Part shown: piece by piece, positions 36,311 to 51,661 of the stretch
Layout: each line of letters begins with the position of its first letter
How positions within the stretch are numbered: the first letter of the stretch is position 1
Assembly: GCA_021464245.1 (NCBI GenBank)
Contig: JADCRB010000010.1
Location: 405,001-469,000, forward strand
Source: Carallia brachiata
Taxonomy: Eukaryota; Streptophyta; Magnoliopsida; Malpighiales; Rhizophoraceae
Direction: 5' to 3'
DNA length: 64,000 nucleotides
The notes under the pieces: generated by a model
What the model saw: the letters and a program-made list of their open reading frames with translations, nothing else
Database searches by the model: none
Told to the model about the DNA's origin: nothing
Made by a program: the position numbers and the translations under genes

Positions 36311-36529
36311 AGTTATGATAAGCCACCAGCAAGTGTTGGTACAGATGACAGGAGTCTGTCACTGCTTAATTAGAGGTGTAGAATTCGAGTCATTTAAAAT
36401 GTAGTCGCGTTAAATACTTGATGAAAGATCTTTACTACCCTTTCAAATCCTGCTCAAGTCGATTCAAATTAATTAACTCATTATATTAAATACTAGACAG
36501 TTTCAAAATAAAAAAGTTATGATAGGCCA
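36311..36529 (+). mobile_element. SINE-like element, family A, copy 3
   Basis: The body 36326-36514 (189 bp) is flanked by AGTTATGATAAGCCA (36311-36325) and AGTTATGATAGGCCA (36515-36529), 14 of 15 identical. Inside are 'AGTGTTGGTACAGATGACAGG' (A-box region), 'GAATTCGAGTCATT' (B-box region), and the family phrases 'GCGTTAAATACTTGATGAAAG', 'AATTAACTCATTATATTAAATACTAGACAGTTT' and an A-rich 3' end. Confidence 0.85.
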
Positions 36530-38227
36530 TAAGCCTGGCCTCACTTAATTTCTCATGTCAAGAAGCCTATGCTTGTTTGTGGGTATAATATTCAAGCCAA
36601 AATGGAGGGTGTGTGGGTGACAGAGACCATGAAAACCCAAATAAGAAACACCGATTAGGGATTTACCAATCAGTTCCACATATTATTATAAGTAATAAAT
36701 AAGGACAGAAAAAAAAAATTGCAACGTTTGCCCCTTTCCTCTCTTTAATAGTTTAATTTGGTTCCTTTGCATGTCATTTTCCCATTATAAAAAATTTCTA
36801 AGTGTAGCTGCTTAATTTTTTTTTTGGGCTTCTCCCTCTTTGTTGACTAAAAAAGAAAAAATTTCCAACTGTTATTGACTGACAAAAAAATTTCCGAAGT
36901 GCTCCATTATTTTCTGGAAACCAGAGTGCACCCATTCTCTCCACTTACAGGTCTTACCTTAATCCATAATATGAGACAGTTGCAGTCAACGTCAATTTCT
37001 CGTGACCAAAATTTCTTGACCTAGTCGACAGCTTAATCAACATCATTGATACAATGACTCTATAACGGTGGTTTAATTGTAAGTATCCGCTACTCCTTTT
37101 TTCTTAGTTAAAAAAATAAAAGTGTTGTTCAGAGAAGATTGTATTCATTCAAAGAGTAAAATTTATAAGTGTACGTTTAGTTGTACTGAATATAAAAAAT
37201 CAAACTTAAAACTCATAACTTATAACTGATAACAAGACAATGAATGATTTTCTAACCTTTAGACAATGAATGATTAAGAGAAAAAATATCAAAAGAGCTA
37301 ACATGAGTGCAAGTGTTAAAGGAGAAATGACTAAATCTCAAGTGAGAAACGAATAGTGATTCAAGGGGTATTATAAAAATAAAAATGAAGGGTATGGTAG
37401 GGTAAATTTCAAGAGAGTGAACAAAAATCATAAAAGTCAATTTTCAATTATTTTCAAAAAAAAATTTAAAAAATTAACAGAATACAACTTTTTTTTTTTT
37501 ATCCTGCATGCATTACTATATATTTTATTTATAGTGCGATTACCAAGTTATCCCACATGTTTTTTCAACTTCTTAACAATCTCCTTTAACTGTTATTAAT
37601 CTCCAATATTCCAAACAAGATAAAAATATCAAATGCATATGAAACTAAAAACCATTGTGCATTTGTACTCAAAACAAACAAACTTAATAATCATGAATAC
37701 AAAAGTAAAAGTTTAATAGTTATTCCAGTAAACACTAGCTTTATATTACTGGCAAGCATACGCAACCTTAATCCAGGTCAACATGAACATTGGATTTAGG
37801 GAAAAGTTTCCACTCCACATGATTTCTCCATACAATTTCTCAATACGAATATAAAAGTACAACCAATCGTCAATTTGTTGTAATTATATTGATACTTTGT
37901 ACAAAAATAAAATGAAGCAATAAGATATGTCTGTTTTTGTTGTTTTGTATTATATTAATGTGATTGTACTAAATTAATGATTGCTTGCACTTTTTTATTT
38001 TGCATGGACAAATTATCTAGATAAATTGTATGGTGTAGAAACCACGCTCTTAACTTTAATCATAAAGAAATAAGAAAAGAAAAACATAGAATGGAAGATG
38101 AAAGAGCTAAGTTAGTAAATGTAGTTCAAGTGTTTACACTGCCTTCATAAATCCTGTGCACATGCATGCTCTGTAGTCTTTGCTGGTTCAATGCAAGTCA
38201 CCTTGAGATTCACACTATCCTGCGGCC
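36530..38227. other. Intergenic DNA, no gene seen
   Basis: AT-rich sequence with short frames only. No repeat copy of the families above could be recognised here. Confidence 0.4.
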
Positions 38228-38510
38228 AACTAATTATAATTTTTTTTTTTTACGAGAATATATGATTGCATTAAAATTTATCGAAAAGCGTACACAGAAT
38301 CGACGCATGGACATCAGTAATACTTGTGTAATGTAGGAGTACAATTTTACTCAATAACTTACAATTCATACGGTCACACGGACCTTTTCATGAGCTGGGT
38401 TTGAAATTAAAAAAAGAACAATCCTTCATAAAAGACATATGAATAAATTTAACTAATTATATAAAATTACTTAGATTTAATTTAGTCGAACAAGACTAAC
38501 TAATTATGAT
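38228..38510 (-). mobile_element. SINE-like retroposon, family B, copy 3
   Basis: The body 38241-38497 (257 bp) has a T-run at its left edge (minus-strand A-tail). It is flanked by AACTAATTATAAT (38228-38240) and AACTAATTATGAT (38498-38510), 12 of 13 identical. It aligns with copies at 1-250 and 13452-13746. Confidence 0.8.
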
Positions 38511-39580
38511 GGGTAAAAGGAAAACTACCCATTTATGTAATTTTGTTAGTTTTTGGCAACGACGATGGATCGACAATCATAAAACACGTCGGATAGAATC
38601 ATATGAAAGTAGCAGGGGTGCAAGTAAGCAACAAGTCAATAAATGTATTGGTGAGTTTGACCATAAAGTAAAGCATAACTAGCATGTATATATATATATA
38701 TATGAAATTTAGGCTCAAGTCTATCAACATTAGACATAATTGATAATTTGTTTTTTATTAAGCTGTGAACTGTATAATATTAATAGAAGTAACTCTACTC
38801 ATTCATATAAATTTTATATACCTATTTTTTAGTATTAGATTTTGAAACCTCAAAAATAAAAATTTAAATTTGTATTCACTTTGAAATTTTCTTAGAGTGG
38901 CTCTAGCTGATAACTCTAATACTGTCGACTAAGACATTTTTGGGATAGAATTTAACGAAATATCAATTGCCGCAAGTGTTGCTCTCAGAGACCATCAGTT
39001 TTTTATTGCACTTAAACGAAAAGTACATTAATTTGCAATCCATAAAGCCGTTGATCTTCTCGGAAAATGAAAATCAATCAAAATTTTTGGTCACATAGGA
39101 GGTTGTAAAGTTAACAAAGAAGAATAAAATTATTAGGACTTACACATATAATTAAAAAATTTTAACAAAATATCTCAACTAGTTATGATAAAAACACGAA
39201 ATATAAAGAATTTCCTTATTCCTGCATTTGCTTGCAAAGTGAATCCTGCGGAGCTTCATTCGTATCAATCTATTCATACATCAAAATTTCATTTCTTGGT
39301 TAAACTTGACAGCAATATTTACAGCTTAAATATTAGCAAAGAAAAAAACATTTCGGTATCCTTATGAATTTTTTCCTAGTTTTTCTTCTTGTGAACTTTC
39401 CTTGAAAATGAGCAGTCAAAATTAAAAGATCAATCAGAGAAATTAAATTGGCTTTGATGAGAGACAACCGCGGAATTTCATGTAATGGTCAAGGGTTAAA
39501 TGCAAAGTAATTGCCAGACATCTATACATGCCACAATGCTGGACGTGGCATTCCAAGGGCACCAGAAAAGCCTAAGAGTA

Positions 39581-39620
39581 AAAAAAAAAAAAAAAAAAAG
39601 AGAGAGAGAGAGAGAGAAGA
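39581..39620. repeat. Poly-A followed by (AG)n microsatellite
   Basis: About 19 A residues run into about nine AG units. Simple sequence, likely unstable in length. Confidence 0.9.
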
Positions 39621-39947
39621 AATGAAAAACCAATTATTAAAAGAGAAAAATTGGATACCCAAGAATTCAAAAAAGAGAAAAATTGGGTGATAGGATAGGA
39701 CCAGTAAAAATAACGCGGGGGTTCCGGTTAACATAGATAAACAAAATTATTAAATTAAAGAAACATAATTAATCAAAATATATAAATTTATTAGATGATT
39801 TGTATTTTTTTTTATTCAAATACTTTTTTTTTTTGGTCGACATAATTTGGATACTTACCTCCGTGTTAGAGTGTTAGTTTTTACTAGAAGGAGCTAAGAT
39901 GATAAGACTCGGGGGTGGGACCAACTGAATTAGGAACTTTGGGCTTT

Positions 39948-40325
39948 GTTTGTCTTGTTAGAAGATGATAGGAAAATGAAGAGATTAGAAAATTTTGATT
40001 AAAAAATATTAACATTTTCTTATAATTTTTTCACAATTTTTTTTCATAACTTTTTAATTCAAACAACTCTATTTTCTTACAAAACTTTCTCTCACAAATT
40101 ACTATTCAATTTTCTTTCTAACTATTTTCTTTTTTATAGTTTTCTCATCAATTTAAATAATACAATTATCTCATAACTTTTTATTTCACAAATTACTGTT
40201 TATTTTTCTTTCTAATTATTTTATTTTATAATTTTTTTCATCAATATAAATAATTTTATTTTCTTATAACTTTCTATCTCATAACTTTCTTTTTTATAAT
40301 TGTCTAACAATTCAAACAAATCATA
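39948..40325. mobile_element. MITE-like element related to the one at 32.0 kb
   Basis: The left end 'CTTTGTTTGTCTTGTTAGAAGA' matches the reverse of the right end 'GATTTGTTTGAATTGTTAGACAA'. The interior repeats 'TTTTCTTATAACTTT.T.TCTCA..AATTACT.TT.A.TTTTTCTTTCTAA', much like the interior units of 32036-32401. Target duplication not clear. Confidence 0.5.
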
Positions 40326-40898
40326 AAAATTACTAACACTCCTATACTTTCCCGTCTCTCTCTTTCTTTTTTGGTATAAGACCGTTTAATATTTAATTTA
40401 ATGGACTGATTAATCTAAACCTGACCCAAATAAGACGTCAAATAATGATAAAGATCTCTCAATAAATCTCTCTCTTTCTTTCCGTACCTCTTAAAAATTG
40501 ATTCATGATCTTATTGTTCTTATTGTTTTGCTCGCTTGCCAAATGCTAACAAAAGGAGTGATTGAACAAGTAAAGAGATAGAGACAGAAACAACTGAAAT
40601 CATAAATCACACAGCTGGAGTGCTAAGTCTAACTACAGTGCTACGAAACCCAAACCAAACAAAAACAAAAAGGAAATAAAATTCCAATTCGGCCCCGTCG
40701 TGTTTCTTTTACAAAGCAGAGCAGCACAAAATAACATTGCTAATTGCTTGTAGTTTGGCGTTCGGCGTGCGCGATCCTTCCATTATTATCCTTCAACCTT
40801 TCTTCTTCAACGCCTTTATTTTGTTTCCTTTAATTAATTAATTAATTAATGTTGTTGGGCTGGGCTAGGCTAGGCCTTTCCTTTCTTCCTGGAGCAAG

Positions 40899-41078
40899 AA
40901 GAAGATACCAAGCGTATTAGCGAGCGCTGGTGCAAATTAAAAAAGTTTCGTGATTATTTAATTAAAAATTTTAATTTTAAATTTTTAAAAATATAATCAT
41001 ATTAAAAATTTATTGAATTAGTCTATTAAATTAAATACTGTACAATTTTAAATAAAAAAAAATAAAGAAGATACCAAG
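40899..41078 (+). mobile_element. SINE-like element, family A, copy 4 (internally deleted)
   Basis: AAGAAGATACCAAG occurs at 40899-40912 and 41065-41078 and brackets a 152-bp body. The body starts near 'CGAGCGCTGGTGCAAATT', retains 'AAAATATAATCATATTAAAAATTTATT' and 'TTAGTCTATTAAATTAAATACTGTACAATTTTAAATAAAA', and lacks the middle block found in copies 1, 3 and 5. It lies about 180 bp upstream of the O-fucosyltransferase pseudogene's first ATG. Confidence 0.8.
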
Positions 41079-41256
41079 GCGTTGAAAAATTTTATCCTTT
41101 TTAACGAGTTCATCTAATTTAAACTGAATTAACTAGAATTTAATAGATTTCTAAACGTTAGTATATTTAGATAAAAAAAAAAAACAGAGAGAGAGAGAGA
41201 AAGAGAGAGAGTGTGTGTGTGGGTGAGATCGGTTTTTGTTCGGGAGGGAGGGGGCG

Positions 41257-44200
41257 ATGACGGTGAAAAGTGGAAGAAAGATGCAGAAGTGGCAGTGGAG
41301 GGCGGTGGTGGTCTTGAGGAAGGTGCTAACATGCGCCATATGCGTAATAGCGATTATGGCACTGATGTCCGTTCACCTTCAAGTTTTCCCTTCCTCCAGA
41401 GTGCCCGGCCTTCCCGACTCTTACGCGCTTCCCACTACCACTACCACTACAGTATCTCTCTCTCCCTCTTACTGAGATTGTTATTATTATTATTTTTTGT
41501 AATTATGTTTATTCTCGATTTTTTTAGTTCATGATCTTCTACTCGTTGTTGATTTCGATTTTTTCTTTCTTGAAAAATTTGGTTTATCTTATTTAATTTT
41601 TTTTTCTGCTGAAGTTAGTTTTTTTTTTTTTATAAATTAGTAGAAAGAAATGAATAATTAGATACTGATTTATTTTGCTTCCCCTTTTCTTTAATCTTCT
41701 TTCAAAGTGCGTTTCTTTTTTTTTTTTTAAATAATATTTTTGTTGTTTTATTCAAATTGAAATTCATAAACTGTGTGGCAAATGAATTGAAATGGCAAAG
41801 CATCAGGACTGTGACTGAGGAAGGGCAACATTTGAGCAAAGAGCTGATTCCGCGAAATAAATCCAAAAGGCCTCTCCCTTCTCACAAGGTGTTTGTTAAA
41901 ATTCCCTTGGCCCATCCTTCTTTTTTAATAAGTGATTTCCTTCCCTTCCCTATCTTCATTATTTTCAAATTTCATGTTTTTAAGTTAAGTGCTGCAATGA
42001 ATGATTAGATTCATGAGAAGCATATATATAACAATGATTGAATTTTTCTTCGTAGTTGCTTTGAGAGTTTATATATATTCTCATTGGTCTAGTTTAGTCC
42101 TGGACACTTTTGATGTGGGTTGCATCTGATTTTTTGAAACAAAGTAGTCATGCATCCTTCATGTTTTCACCCTTTTAGATTTGCAGTTGAATAATGCTGT
42201 TGGGAAGTCGGATTTTTTCCTATTTTGGAAGCCTCCACAAACTCGAGGATTCACGCCTTGTGTAGAGCCCAGTCCTAATTATACTCGTAAGTTCTGATCA
42301 TGACTTTTGTTTTGTTCTAGTAATCATAGACTATCTGGATTTGATTTTAATTTGCTATCCCTTCATAGCTCCAGGAGAGTCAAGCGGATACCTTCTTGTT
42401 CATGCAAATGGTGGTCTCAATCAGATGCTATCTGGGGTCTGTATTTACTTTTCTTTGTCGACTAAATTGTAAATTTTTATTAATATCCATGCTTGCATCT
42501 GTCAAAGAAATTCCAGTTGTTGAAACAATATTGGTTAATTTACCCTGCATTGTTGGGGCTGAAGAGAGTGCCCTTCCTGAACACAGATATGTGACATGGT
42601 GGCGGTCGCCCGTATCATAAATGCCACCCTTGTAGTTCAAAAGCTGAATGAAAGATCATTTTGACAAGATTCAAGGTGATTTGTTTATTTGGAGTTTATA
42701 AAATTTAGGCCTATCTCTGCAGTTATCGTCTTAATGATGCCATAATTTATTTGTTTCCTTCATTTGCAGCAATTTCTCTGATGTTTTTGATGAAGATCAT
42801 TTTATCGGTTGTCTAGCTAATGACGTTAAAGTCGTAAAAAAGCTTCCTAAGGAAATGGCTACCGCTCCGAAGGCGGTTATGCATTTTAGAAGCTGGTCTG
42901 GTTTAGATTACTACCAGTAGGTAATAGCAAGCATGTTGGAGAATTATAAGGTTTATCGATTTAAATTCCTTCACCTGTTTTTTGAGGGTTCTATATTGCA
43001 TAATCTAATTGTAGATTTTTCCACAGGTTATTCGAGTTGCTAAGTCCGACTCTCGTCTTGCAAATAACAATCTTCCTCCAGACATTCAGAAGCTGCGTTG
43101 TCGTGCTTGCCATGAAGCCATTTGTTTTGCACCTAAAATTGAAGCAATGGGAAAGGTACTTTCTATGTTTAATGGAGTGACCATATCTCTCTTGCAGCAC
43201 ATTGATGAGTCTAATCGAGATTTTTTTTCTTGCATTTATATTGTAGCTGTTGGTGGATCGTATGAGGTCCTACGGTCCTTATATTGCTCTCTACCTACAA
43301 TATGAGAAGGACGTGCTAGCATTTAGCGGATGCACCCATGGTTTATTGCCTGCTGAACCTGAGGCACTTAAGCAAATTAGGTGCTACTCAGTTATATAGT
43401 GTGCTCCTTAAGAATGATCAGTGTTCGGGCTGGTAGTGTAAATAATTTGTTTGATATGCAGAGAAGAAACTGATCATTGGAAAGTGAAGGAGATTGATCC
43501 CAGAGAGCGGAGATTTAAAGGTGCTTGCCCATTAACACCAACTGAGGTTGCAATGTTTCTGACTGCTCTCGGTTAATCATCAGATACTCTCATATATATT
43601 GTTGCAAGAGAGATATATGGAGGTGACTCTCACATGACTGATCTGCAGTCCCGTTATCCCATCTTGATGAGCAAGGTGGGCTTGTGAGATGACATCTCAG
43701 TGTGAATGTGCTTGATTTTCTGCTTGTATGTTGCTTGTTTTATTGTTAGTTGAACCACTATTGCCTAGGAAAAAGGGTTGTCTTTTGTAGGTCTATGAGC
43801 ATGATCTTAAATTTCAAACTTCAGAAAAAAGCCACTTTATTGAAAAAAATTATGTATCGTGAAAATGGCAAGCATTTTGTATCATGTTTTCTTGTTCATT
43901 GGTTCTGAAATTTATTACCGATGAACTGTGTTGAGAAGCAAATTATTAATTGCATAGAAAATTTGGAGGTGGAAGGTTTTGAAAATTGTTAAAGGGGAAT
44001 CCCAACTATAAAGTGGCCTCAAATATCAAGATTTCCATCAAGGAAAACAAACTCGTGAAAGTTTAGTTGATGATCAAGCTATTTGTTAGAGCTGATATGT
44101 TTTTACATCCCTATGACTAGTGCCAACAAGCTGTCATTTTACTTTCTTGCATGCAGGCATGAATTTGGTTTATGGATGTGCTGTTACAAATCATTAACCA

Positions 44201-45447
44201 AAAAAAAAAAAAAAAAATCTCTCCATCTTCAATATTTGATTTTGTGAACATGGGTCAAAGCTGCTAATCATGTGGTTATTTTTAGGAAAAGTTGGCATCT
44301 GTTGAGGAACTTGAACCTTTTGCTGATCATGCATCTCAAATGGCAGTGCTTGACTATATTGTATCTGTTGAGAGTGATGTGTTCATTCCATCATACTCTG
44401 GAAACATGGCAAGAGCAGCTAAAGGCCATCGTCAATTTCTGGGACACAGAAAAAGATTTCTCCAGATAGGTATGAGAATTTCCCTTTTCCATTGCATGTA
44501 ATTCCGTCAGCTGCTCTCTGTTGAACTTGTCATTGAATTGGTCCCTCTGCTTCCTTTAGGAAACAACTTACTTATCTGTTTGACAAAGTTGAGCAAGGAA
44601 AGCTGAAAGAAGGCAAAAAGTTATCAGACTGGATTATCGAAATCCACAAAAGACGGTATGTGATTATGGGCCATAACAAATAGGAGATGGTTAGTAGAAT
44701 ATATTTACACAATCAAATCAGTTATCTGCCAATTGGGTGGTTGAGCACGACTGTCTGCTGGTGGTTACCAGTAGAGATTGTCCTGCTTAAAGTCCTAGAC
44801 TGAGCTCCTGTGTAGCACTTTTCATAATCTGGTTGTTTGTTTTGAGTTACTACCCATTTTAATGATTGTTTCAAAATGATGGAGTTCAGTCATATATTTG
44901 AGGTTTTTGATCTGTATCTTCAAATTGAATCTATCTGAACCCTGACTCCTTCAATTCAGCCTGACATTGAAATTGATTTCCTTGTTCTTACCACTTTTCA
45001 AAGGCTGATAACTTCTTCATTTATGCTAAACACAATAAGCACTGCACATTTCTTAAGTCACTATCTTGAATCTCCACAAGTAGAGGAGCCAGTCGGCACC
45101 AGGCTCAGGGGTGGGAGAGGCTAGTGCTCATTTGGTAAGCTGTCATTGTTATTTAGCAAATACTGATGGGCAATTCAAAATAAGCGACTACACTACAGGG
45201 AAGAAGCCAAATTCCCCCATTTATCGAACTTGCATAATTTTATTGATCACAAATTCTCTAGCGTATGATAATTTTCATGTGTTGGTTTTATAGGCAAGGG
45301 TCCCCAAGGAGAAGAAAAGGCCCTGTATCGGGAACGAAGGGAACTAATAGGTTTCGGACAGAAGGAGCTTTTTATGTAAATACTTTGCTAGATTGTCTAT
45401 GTCAGAGAATATCTCAAAATTTGAACTCTTCCCTCGGAATCAAGTAG
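41257..45447 (+). pseudogene. O-fucosyltransferase-like gene (GDP-fucose protein O-fucosyltransferase family), disrupted
   Basis: Exon order follows the plant O-fucosyltransferase family. Exon 1 (41257-41451) has a type II membrane anchor (VLTCAICVIAIMALMSVHL). Next come about 41790-41888, 42187-42286, 42369-42436, 42587-42675, 42770-42950, 43027-43155, 43247-43380, 43462-43675, 44286-44469, 44560-44655 and 45294-45447. Conserved blocks are [74 protein letters not shown] and GPVSGTKGTNRFR. Breaks are a TGA in place of a Trp codon at 42662-42664, a TAG at 42918-42920, a TAA at 43574-43576, and a 1-nt loss within the A-run at about 44451-44455 that shifts the 'GHRK..SPDR' segment. Exon 2 has no obvious AG acceptor. 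The intact protein would be a Golgi membrane enzyme; this copy cannot make one. A related partial copy lies at 53783-55692. Confidence 0.88.
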
Positions 45448-46453
45448 TTTATATGATGACAAGATCCCCATAGTGGCAAATTTGACAAGTCATGATGCAC
45501 TGAAGCCACTGGAGCCAGTTGTGCATTACTGGGTCAGGGGACACAGATTTTGTGCATATATGTTGAGAGTTGATGTGCCTGCTGGCTTATTCGCAGGTAT
45601 AGATGAAAAGGACAGTGAGATTGGGGCATGAAAGGGACAGGTTAGCGGAAAACCTGGACTCCCAAATAGTGGTTACAAGGGATTCATTGGGTATACTTTA
45701 CCACCTGAATTCAGAAAATTTTTCTGGAACTTACATACTTGATTTGTGGTAATTCCATGAAATAAAATCCACAAAATCATTCTTTTTCTTCTCTTAACCC
45801 TCATCCATCTGTTTTTTTGTTATTATTTATTAAGAGACTGATTGAAATGAGATAATTCTGCTTACTTTCATAAGTTCTATGCTACTCTTTTTTACTTCTC
45901 AGGACGAAAATAATTAAAGTATTTTCTGAAGACTTCTTTTTTTGTATAAAAAAGTTTTTTGAGTAGGACAGTATAGGGTTTGAGAGCTCTTATTGAGGGT
46001 CATGTATTTGCAACAGAATTTATATATAACCCATTCATCAAAGATTCCAACAGCAGGTAATGAAATATAATGTCAAGATAAAGTGTATCAAGAGTGGAAT
46101 TCTCAATTGCTGAGTTTTTTTTTTTTTTTATAAATTTAATCCTTGCTTATTCTATCTTTATGGGCCTTCTGAAGAGGCATGTGAGCATCCTTCTAATATT
46201 TGGTGGCCTAATACATGAATATACGGTTATACTTGGGAATTGAACCCTGTTCAAACGAAAAACGGGTTGTCCAATGGGACCCAATTCCAATTAACTTTAT
46301 GGACCAGACAAACAGTAAAAGACTAGATAACACTGGTATCCACCCGTCATAGTGACACACACAAGTCCGCGTAGGCCCATCTCATCAACCCCCGCACATC
46401 CTCTCGTCCTTACATAAATCAATATAAACTAATTTTTCTGGCTCTATAATAAT

Positions 46454-46497
<44 letters not shown>

Positions 46498-46989
46498 TTA
46501 TATATATAGAGGTCAATTTATTTTTTAAAAATACATCAACATCAAAAACATTTTTTTGACATTGCTATTTTTTTTTAAAATCCAAAACCCAACTGAAATT
46601 TGGTTAACTTGTAAATTAAGGTTTTGTTGTTATTTTGGCATAGATATTTTTCTCTATCTGTAACTCCACGAGTGCATCTCATTTTTTATGTCAGCCAATA
46701 TTTTTCCCTTCAAAAAATGCTTGTATTTTTTGCAATATCCATTACATAACAAGGATGATGTTCTTGGCTAACAGTTAAAAAACTAAATACAACTCAACCT
46801 AAGTTTTTGGGCTTTTTTTAAAGCCAGGGAAATTGACACAAGTATAAATGACTCCGACGAGGCCTGGCAGCCTCCTCAATCCATTTACAGCTGCCAATGC
46901 ATTGCCAACCATAAAAACATTTTAAAAATAGCCACCAAATGGTGACCCACAGAAATAAACCTTGCCTCAAATAAAGCACAAATATCCGA
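45448..46989. other. Intergenic DNA; 3' flank of the pseudogene and (AT)n tract
   Basis: No coding frame of note. An AT microsatellite with interruptions lies at about 46460-46510, and a poly-T at 46119-46131. The last ~100 bp are likely the 3' untranslated region of the minus-strand seryl-tRNA synthetase gene. Confidence 0.4.
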
Positions 46990-50652
<3,663 letters not shown>

Positions 50653-51661
50653 CTCACTTCCCGCACAGTCTCTCTCTAGCCTCTGGCTGTTTAGTTATTA
50701 TCAGATGGATTTTCCGTTTCTTTTTATTTTTTTTCAAAAAAATAAAAGAAAAAGATTAAATGCATTAAACCAACCTTTTGGATTGTAAATATGTTTATGG
50801 TTTTCAATTTTTGTAATTTGTTTGATTCTATTAAATAGCAGTAATGGACTCGCGCGATGCGCGGATTTGTAAAATTATATAGTTCAAAATTTTATTTTTG
50901 TTTGTATTTTATTTGAAATATATTTGAAATAGAAATAAAAAAAAATTAAATGTTTATTATTACTTTTGTTGTCTAAATATGATTTAAATTGAGCTTAATT
51001 TATAATATAAATATAGATGATTGGAATAACATTCTCGTTTACCTCTTCTTCGATGTATCTAATAGTAAGATTTGAGATTATGATATATTACAAAATAAAA
51101 AAAATAAAAAAAACAAACATATAAAATTTCTAAGACATCACTTAATGACATATAAAAAACTTAATAATCTATCAAATCAAAACAATAATATTATCAAATT
51201 AAATTCTAATTGGAAATAAGACAGAAAAAGGATTAGGCTAAGCTTGGAAGAGATGGTAATGTCATACTCGCGCTTCAAAGTTGGGACTAATACAATCCAT
51301 AGTGCGCTTGTAAAGGACGACGCACTTGTTATTGTCAAGTATTCTGGGAAATATATAACTCTAAGGTTAATTAAGATTTAGACAAAATTGAAACTATTCA
51401 AAAAATATATATATTATAATTAAATTGTATGTAAGATAATTAGGTATCGTTTAGCAATAGAAATTTGTTTCGCTTTGGGCTATTCGCTACCAGAAGCAGA
51501 AGACGACAATTGTGTGTCAAACTAAAACCAGTTTTCAAACTCTTATGTGTCTTTGTGAACCACAGCCCAAATTTCAATATGCAAAAGCACCTAGAAAATT
51601 GTTATGGTGGTGGGGAAGGGGGGGAGAGTTTCCATGACAGAAGGTAAGGAAGTGGACAAAC
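50653..51661. other. Intergenic DNA; synthetase promoter side and a hairpin resembling a Helitron end
   Basis: CGCGCGATGCGCG at 50851-50863 forms a 5-bp stem with a 3-base loop and is a GC island in otherwise AT-rich DNA. Such hairpins sit near the 3' end of many plant Helitrons; here the expected CTRR terminus is not evident on the minus strand, so the identification is weak. The missing exons of the release-factor-like gene to the right were searched for here by eye and not found. Confidence 0.3.

Noticed and set aside
41211..41534. 107-codon frame overlapping the first O-fucosyltransferase exon
   Set aside because: It is a shadow frame; the anchor-encoding frame from 41257 fits the family.
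46460..46510. Possible origin or matrix-attachment function of the AT tract
   Set aside because: AT microsatellites are abundant here and nothing specific supports such a role.
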